From contig CANHIR010000065.1 of the NCBI GenBank assembly GCA_947461015.1, forward strand, positions 1-9,828: a stretch of DNA of 9,828 nt, read 5' to 3'. Each line of letters starts with the position of its first letter. The stretch's first letter is position 1. The notes beneath the pieces were generated by a model. That model was not told the origin of the DNA. It was given only the letters and a program-made list of their open reading frames with translations, and made no database searches. The stretch comes from Bacteroidota bacterium (GTDB lineage Bacteria; Bacteroidota; Bacteroidia; Chitinophagales; Chitinophagaceae). This document shows, in pieces, positions 7,093 through 9,828 of the stretch. The translations under genes and the position numbers were made by a program.

Positions 7093-7863
7093 CTACCAAC
7101 TCCAATTGCTTGTATAAATAGTGGATTCTAATTTATTTTCAATATCGTCAGGAAGGGCGCTAAAAAAATCAATGCCGGTTAAGGTTTCTAGTTGATCAAT
7201 ATTACAAACAAAGGTTTTTAAGTCTGCAGTGCTTCCTTGATTATTCATTATAAACGCCAACGCAATTTTATTTGCACCAGTATCTTTATACACTATTTTA
7301 TAAAAAGAGCAAGGCACGGTAATGGTGCCATTGCTAATGGTGCCGCAATTATTATTTAAAATGGGCCCAGTGGTTACATACACTCCATTTTTTTCAATGG
7401 CCCATGTTCTAACTTTACTTTCCAGCGTGCTCCAAATGCCTCTATTAAAACTTGGATTTTGTGGGGTCATATTTGACATATAAAAGGTCTCGCTCATTGA
7501 GGTAAGATTCAAAGCCATATCTGCAGCAGGGCAAAGATGCCCTCTATCGTATCCACTTCCTGTATAGTCGGTAGATTTAACAGGATTGTTTTTCACTAAA
7601 GCATCAGTCCTAAAATCATCAGTTCTTGCTTGGCTACCATTTATTTGTTCAGGCGTTAAATTATAGAAAACCCATTCTGCTTGCCTGTTGGCTTCACTAT
7701 AAGACAAAGTATAGTAAGTATGATTAATCACATAGCCTTTACTTGTGGTGGGCAAAAGGGAAACATTATTGTTTTGCGTTGTTTTTACTAATGTCGGAGC
7801 CGTTTCCTTTGTACAAGAAAATAAAAAAAGCGCAAACAATAAAATTAGATTCCTATTTTTCAT
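7093..7863 (-). CDS. Lipoprotein DNA/RNA non-specific endonuclease (NUC family)
   Basis: This is a predicted exported beta-beta-alpha-metal nuclease of 256 residues that cuts DNA and RNA without sequence preference. The active-site motif DRGH is at 106-109 with H109 as general base. The SNMTPQ segment (130-135) and FNRGIWSTLE (139-148) supply N140 and E148, the metal-site Asn and conserved Glu of the Serratia nuclease family. The N-terminus is a lipoprotein signal with lipobox LFSC (C17), so the enzyme is membrane-anchored. The CTKETAP start has few of the acidic residues of known Bacteroidota surface-export signals, so surface display is uncertain. Cysteines at 173, 185 and 220 may pair. Likely roles are nutrient scavenging or turnover of extracellular DNA. 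No immunity gene sits beside it, which argues against a toxin role. Confidence 0.92.
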   Translation of the reverse strand: MKNRNLILLFALFLFSCTKETAPTLVKTTQNNNVSLLPTTSKGYVINHTYYTLSYSEANRQAEWVFYNLTPEQINGSQARTDDFRTDALVKNNPVKSTDYTGSGYDRGHLCPAADMALNLTSMSETFYMSNMTPQNPSFNRGIWSTLESKVRTWAIEKNGVYVTTGPILNNNCGTISNGTITVPCSFYKIVYKDTGANKIALAFIMNNQGSTADLKTFVCNIDQLETLTGIDFFSALPDDIENKLESTIYTSNWSW

Positions 7864-7885
7864 ACACTCAAACGTAGTCCGAATG

Positions 7886-7913
7886 TAATATAGTTAAATT
7901 AACTAATATATTA
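7886..7913. repeat. AT-only inverted repeat upstream of the nuclease gene
   Basis: The core AGTTAAATTAACT (7892-7904) is a 13-base odd palindrome. It is flanked by TAATATA (7886-7892) and TATATTA (7907-7913), a second inverted pair with a 2-3 base bulge. It lies 23 bases before the nuclease start and after the stop of the DUF1566-like gene. It could be an operator or a weak hairpin. The core resembles the palindrome at 9139-9156. Confidence 0.35.
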
Positions 7914-7927
7914 GAATTGATACTAAG

Positions 7928-8308
7928 CTAAATTGATCTCACTGCTCTTACTTTATATTTACTTGCTTTCCCACTATTGTGTTGGCTTCCCATGGCAAAG
8001 AACTGCAACCAGGCTCCAATAGAATGTTCGGTAGAACTCCAATAATTAACATCTTCAAATCCTCCAATTAAAATCCTGTTTTTGTATAAGACGTTTAATT
8101 CAATTTTATTTGGCAACCTCCATCCTTTACCTAATTCAGAACATGCCTTTTTTGCATCTAGCCAATTCATATTTTCAGGAAAATCAATATTAGCAACTAA
8201 CATATTCTCAACTTTAGTTGGTTTTCCGATTATTGAAACTGGATCAAAAACTTGTCCTATACCCAAATAACAAGCAAATAGAAATGGAACGAATAATAAT
8301 TTTTTCAT
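7928..8308 (-). CDS. Exported DUF1566 / Lcl-C-like domain protein
   Basis: This is a small exported protein of 126 residues. After a signal peptide, one compact domain carries the DUF1566 hallmarks: WLDAKKACSELGKGWRLPNKIEL (49-71) with the GWRLPN signature, then YWSSTE (89-94), WLQFF (100-104) and the closing YKVRAVRSI (118-126). The domain belongs to the C-type-lectin-like/FGE-type folds and occurs in surface and adhesion proteins such as the Legionella Lcl C-terminus; its function here is unknown. The leader may end as a lipoprotein (LFAC, C13) or after GIGQ; both fit. The gene follows the GYF_2 gene by 21 bases and probably shares its transcript. Confidence 0.8.
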   Translation of the reverse strand: MKKLLFVPFLFACYLGIGQVFDPVSIIGKPTKVENMLVANIDFPENMNWLDAKKACSELGKGWRLPNKIELNVLYKNRILIGGFEDVNYWSSTEHSIGAWLQFFAMGSQHNSGKASKYKVRAVRSI

Positions 8309-8329
8309 TTTAATTGTTTTTTTACCAAG

Positions 8330-8854
8330 TTATAAAAATGTAAATAAAAATAGCACTACCCAAATGATAAAAGGCGCAAGATTTACTTTTGTTTTTTCAC
8401 ATCTTAAATAAAGGTAAACAGGCACTAATAATAACCAAGATTTAAACTTTGATGTATCATGCCCCGCTTTTTTTAGTTGTTTTACATCAAGCCAACTAAA
8501 TATTACATTTACCCAAAATGTTGCCGCAAAGAATTTATGATTTGCAATATTTTCTGAAGCTTCATAGGCATTTGAAGCAGTTGTGTTTGCAATGGTATGT
8601 TCTAATATAATTCCAATAATTGGCGCAAAAGCTAAAAGCCAAATATAATTATTGTTAATAGAGCTGCCAGATAGTGGAGGGGGCGCTAACTTACTTATAT
8701 CAAAGTCGGTTTCGCTTATTGATTTCCAATCTGCAAAATCAGGACACCATATTTTTGAATCTCTATTTAAAACATTATCATCAATTAATTTTTGAATCTC
8801 TTCTTTTTCAACTGGTCCTTTTCTGTTTCCGTCTTGTTCGTAATGGTATTTCAT
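8330..8854 (-). CDS. GYF_2 (DUF4339) domain membrane protein
   Basis: This is a protein of 174 residues with an N-terminal GYF_2 domain (1-48): YHYEQDGNRKGPVEKEEI, a short helix, then SKIWCPDFADWKSI, where the paired Trp residues are typical. GYF domains bind proline-rich peptides; the bacterial GYF_2 version usually precedes membrane segments and its ligand is unknown. A linker with APPPLSGS (57-64) is itself proline-rich. Hydrophobic helices follow at about 69-88, 108-122, 139-151 and 159-174, with LDVKQLKKAGHD as a cytosolic loop. The domain has no signal peptide and should face the cytosol. It is the first intact gene of a pair with the DUF1566-like gene. An open frame without a start codon ends 18 bases before it. 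Confidence 0.85.
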   Translation of the reverse strand: MKYHYEQDGNRKGPVEKEEIQKLIDDNVLNRDSKIWCPDFADWKSISETDFDISKLAPPPLSGSSINNNYIWLLAFAPIIGIILEHTIANTTASNAYEASENIANHKFFAATFWVNVIFSWLDVKQLKKAGHDTSKFKSWLLLVPVYLYLRCEKTKVNLAPFIIWVVLFLFTFL

Positions 8855-8872
8855 ATTGTATAACTTATACTA

Positions 8873-9079
8873 TCATTTAATGAATGAATTTAATAACTTG
8901 CTAAGCTTATTTTCAGCAGCCAAAAGAGCCTCCTTCTTATATTTTTTTTCTGTAGTAACAATTTCAAATAATTCACTATCGACAAGTCCAGATATAATCC
9001 GAATAAAAATCAAAATCCATAAATATTTTTTAAATCGATATAAATATATAAAGAATATTTGGAATATAATAATTAATTC
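8873..9079 (-). pseudogene. Possible gene remnant: 68-codon open frame without ATG/GTG start
   Basis: On the minus strand a frame runs open for 68 codons between a TAG (9080-9082) and a TGA (8873-8875). It contains no ATG or GTG; only one TTG and some ATT/ATA could act as starts. Its translation looks protein-like: a membrane-like stretch YLWILIFIRIISGLVD, then a charged amphipathic tail with TEKKYKKEALLAAENKLSKL. It ends 18 bases before the GYF_2 start in the same direction. I read it as the 3' end of a membrane protein gene that has lost its 5' part, or a small gene with a rare start. No upstream frame clearly continues it. A short plus-strand frame across 8856-9092 is less protein-like. 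The rest of 8855-9138 shows nothing I can support. Confidence 0.35.
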
Positions 9080-9138
9080 CTATGATTTATAAACCAGCAT
9101 TTAATATCCCAACAGAAGTGTTATTGTCCTAAGGTTAC

Positions 9139-9156
9139 TAAAGTTAATTAACTTTA
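9139..9156. promoter_or_regulatory. 18-bp perfect palindrome, candidate operator
   Basis: TAAAGTTAATTAACTTTA is a perfect palindrome ending 28 bases before the start of the muconolactone isomerase-like gene. Its size and place fit a dimeric repressor site. The inner AGTTAATTAACT matches the core at 7892-7904 apart from one extra central A. The regulator is unknown. Confidence 0.4.
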
Positions 9157-9184
9157 TCACTTATATTGCGATACAAACTATAAT

Positions 9185-9451
9185 ATGAATAGAGTACAAG
9201 TTATCTTAACACTCGATATGGAAAACCTTCCAAGTGATTTCAGTGAATTACTTAAGCTGGAGCAAGCAGTAGTTGCTGATTGGAAGGCGCAGGGTTTTCT
9301 TGAACATTTATTTTTAAGAGAAGCAAAAAATGGCGCCGTCTTAATTTTTAAAGATGTTGATGTGGAGCAAGTTAAAGTATTGATGCACACACTGCCTTTT
9401 TTTAAAATTAAAAAAAGCGTTGAGTATTTTAATTTGATACAGCAATTTTAG
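9185..9451 (+). CDS. Muconolactone delta-isomerase-like / YciI-like small protein
   Basis: This is a cytosolic protein of 88 residues with the alpha-beta layout of dimeric alpha/beta-barrel proteins. It has a first strand RVQVILTLD (3-11), a helix FSELLKLEQAVVADWKAQG (19-37), strands HLFLRE and GAVLIF (41-56), a helix DVEQVKVLMHTLP (59-71) and a last strand KSVEYFNLI. The helix, the ADW-x-x-x-G turn and the LPFF end resemble the muconolactone isomerase family (about 90-95 residues). No aromatic catabolism genes are nearby, so the classic beta-ketoadipate role is unlikely; many homologues are uncharacterised. It is the only plus-strand gene in the right third and follows the palindrome. No Shine-Dalgarno is visible. 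Confidence 0.75.
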   Translation: MNRVQVILTLDMENLPSDFSELLKLEQAVVADWKAQGFLEHLFLREAKNGAVLIFKDVDVEQVKVLMHTLPFFKIKKSVEYFNLIQQF

Positions 9452-9468
9452 ATTGAAGCTATATCTCA

Positions 9469-9621
9469 TTATTCAATTAATTTTCGTTGAAAAAACTTCC
9501 CATCCTTAAATTGATGCATCTAAAACTTCCATATTTTTTTAGATGACATTTCGTGTAATGTTGCATTCAAGGAATTATATTCCTCTAAAGAAATGATTAC
9601 AACGCCAGTGTCTTTCCCTCT
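9469..9621 (-). pseudogene. YefM/Phd antitoxin remnant (5' end lost, in-frame TAG)
   Basis: On the minus strand one frame reads GKDTGVVIISLEEYNSLNATLHEMSSKK and on, the conserved middle of Phd/YefM antitoxins (V-I-S-x-E-E-Y-N-S-L-x-x-T-x-x-L-x-S). After five more codons it meets a TAG at 9520-9522. In the same frame, 16 more codons end in DGKFFQRKLIE and a TAA (9469-9471), which fits the usual antitoxin C-terminus (L-K-x-G-K...-I-E). Intact members are about 75-90 residues. Here the N-terminal DNA-binding third is missing: upstream of about 9621 the frame enters a terminator hairpin and unrelated DNA. The longer open frame 9520-9807 is therefore a chance fusion, not a gene. I see no RelE/YoeB toxin downstream of it. 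The homology call rests on recalled family motifs. Confidence 0.6.
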
Positions 9622-9629
9622 ATAAATAA

Positions 9630-9656
9630 AAAAGCCCTGCAAAATGCAAGGCTTTT
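9630..9656 (-). terminator. Intrinsic terminator of the edge gene
   Basis: The stem AAAAGCC-C-TGCA pairs with TGCA-A-GGCTTTT: 11 pairs plus one extra A-T at the loop, with a single C/A mismatch and a 3-base loop. On the minus strand it is followed by TTTTTTATTTAT, so it fits the end of the membrane protein gene entering from the right. The plus side has TTTTCTTTT and might also act for the gene at 9185-9451. Confidence 0.8.
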
Positions 9657-9734
9657 CTTTTGTGCTCCCCTTACAGACGAAAGATGCAATTATAATGCGA
9701 TGATTGAGTATGTGACTATTAGGAAAATAAAGGG

Positions 9735-9828
9735 TTAGATTTCCTTGTATTTTTGAGGGGATAAAATCCAAATGACCTGAAATAATAGTGCACCAATGAA
9801 AGTCCATAAAATATCATTCCAGTCAAAT
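9735..9828 (-). CDS. C-terminal end of a membrane protein, cut by the window edge
   Basis: The minus-strand frame entering at 9827 reads 30 codons to a TAA at 9735-9737: FDWNDILWTFIGALLFQVIW, then ILSPQKYKEI. This is a typical last transmembrane helix with a short charged tail. The FD-x-x-D start followed by a Gly-containing helix resembles the final helix of VanZ-like proteins, also seen in the VanZ gene of this window, but 30 residues are too few to assign a family. The terminator at 9630-9656 lies about 80 bases downstream in the right direction. A different frame over the same bases belongs to the chance open frame 9520-9807. Confidence 0.6.
   Translation of the reverse strand, partial: FDWNDILWTFIGALLFQVIWILSPQKYKEI

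Noticed and set aside
7093..7863. Nuclease as an effector with an immunity partner
   Set aside because: It has a lipoprotein signal and no secretion-system domain, and no small immunity-like gene adjoins it; the scavenging nuclease reading is simpler.
8858..8870. GTATAA-c-TTATAC inverted repeat just before the GYF_2 start
   Set aside because: Six-base AT-rich half-sites occur by chance a few times in 10 kb; nothing else supports it as a site.
8856..9092. 78-codon plus-strand open frame
   Set aside because: Its translation is low-complexity (Asn, Ile, Lys, Tyr-rich) with no domain pattern, and the opposite strand has a more protein-like frame.
9185..9451. Part of a beta-ketoadipate (muconate) pathway
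   Set aside because: No other catabolic genes are present, and family resemblance alone does not give that reaction.
9520..9807. 95-codon minus-strand open frame as a gene
   Set aside because: It runs through a terminator hairpin, joins an antitoxin remnant to unrelated sequence, and overlaps in another frame a better membrane-protein end at 9735-9828.

Overview
The window looks like chromosomal DNA of a Bacteroidota bacterium, most likely of the Chitinophagia/Sphingobacteriia type. It is AT-rich, and Shine-Dalgarno motifs are nearly absent. Signal peptides often end in A-Q, and the protein families are typical of the phylum: exported Gfo/Idh/MocA oxidoreductases, an exported TIM-barrel sugar isomerase/epimerase, a PD40 propeller, a CfiA-like class B1 beta-lactamase and GYF_2 membrane proteins. 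There are no tRNA or rRNA genes, CRISPR arrays, transposases or phage genes.

Layout. Positions 20-3408 (minus strand) hold a three-gene unit, transcribed from the right: a Tat-exported Gfo/Idh/MocA oxidoreductase, a second oxidoreductase with a Sec-type signal, and a secreted six-bladed PD40 beta-propeller. The gaps are 25 and 13 bases. Positions 3510-4791 (plus) hold an AHSA1/SRPBCC protein followed 13 bases later by a VanZ-like membrane protein with an unusual soluble C-terminal domain. Convergent to it at 4795-5547 (minus) is a class B1 metallo-beta-lactamase. A strong hairpin terminator at 5577-5604 separates it from a secreted sugar phosphate isomerase/epimerase (5622-6530, minus). Positions 6646-7068 (plus) encode a PhnB-like VOC protein. 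Positions 7093-7863 (minus) encode a lipoprotein DNA/RNA non-specific endonuclease. Positions 7928-8854 (minus) hold a GYF_2 membrane protein followed by a small DUF1566-like exported protein. Positions 8873-9079 hold an open frame without a start codon, possibly a gene remnant. Positions 9185-9451 (plus) encode a muconolactone isomerase-like small protein behind an 18-bp perfect palindrome. The right end holds the remains of a YefM/Phd antitoxin (9469-9621), a terminator (9630-9656) and the last 30 codons of a membrane protein running off the edge (9735-9828).

How the genes may work together. The oxidoreductase pair, the propeller and, 2.2 kb away, the TIM-barrel isomerase are all exported. 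They fit an extracytoplasmic route that oxidises sugars or glycosides and then lyses or isomerises the keto product; this is inference from family content. The beta-lactamase keeps the full B1 zinc ligand set and is the most clearly functional notable gene. The rest is ordinary accessory gene content plus decaying fragments. I did not find an obvious new multi-gene system. The best leads are the oxidoreductase/propeller operon, the VanZ fusion, the beta-lactamase with a substituted active-site loop residue, and the antitoxin relic hidden inside a misleading open frame.
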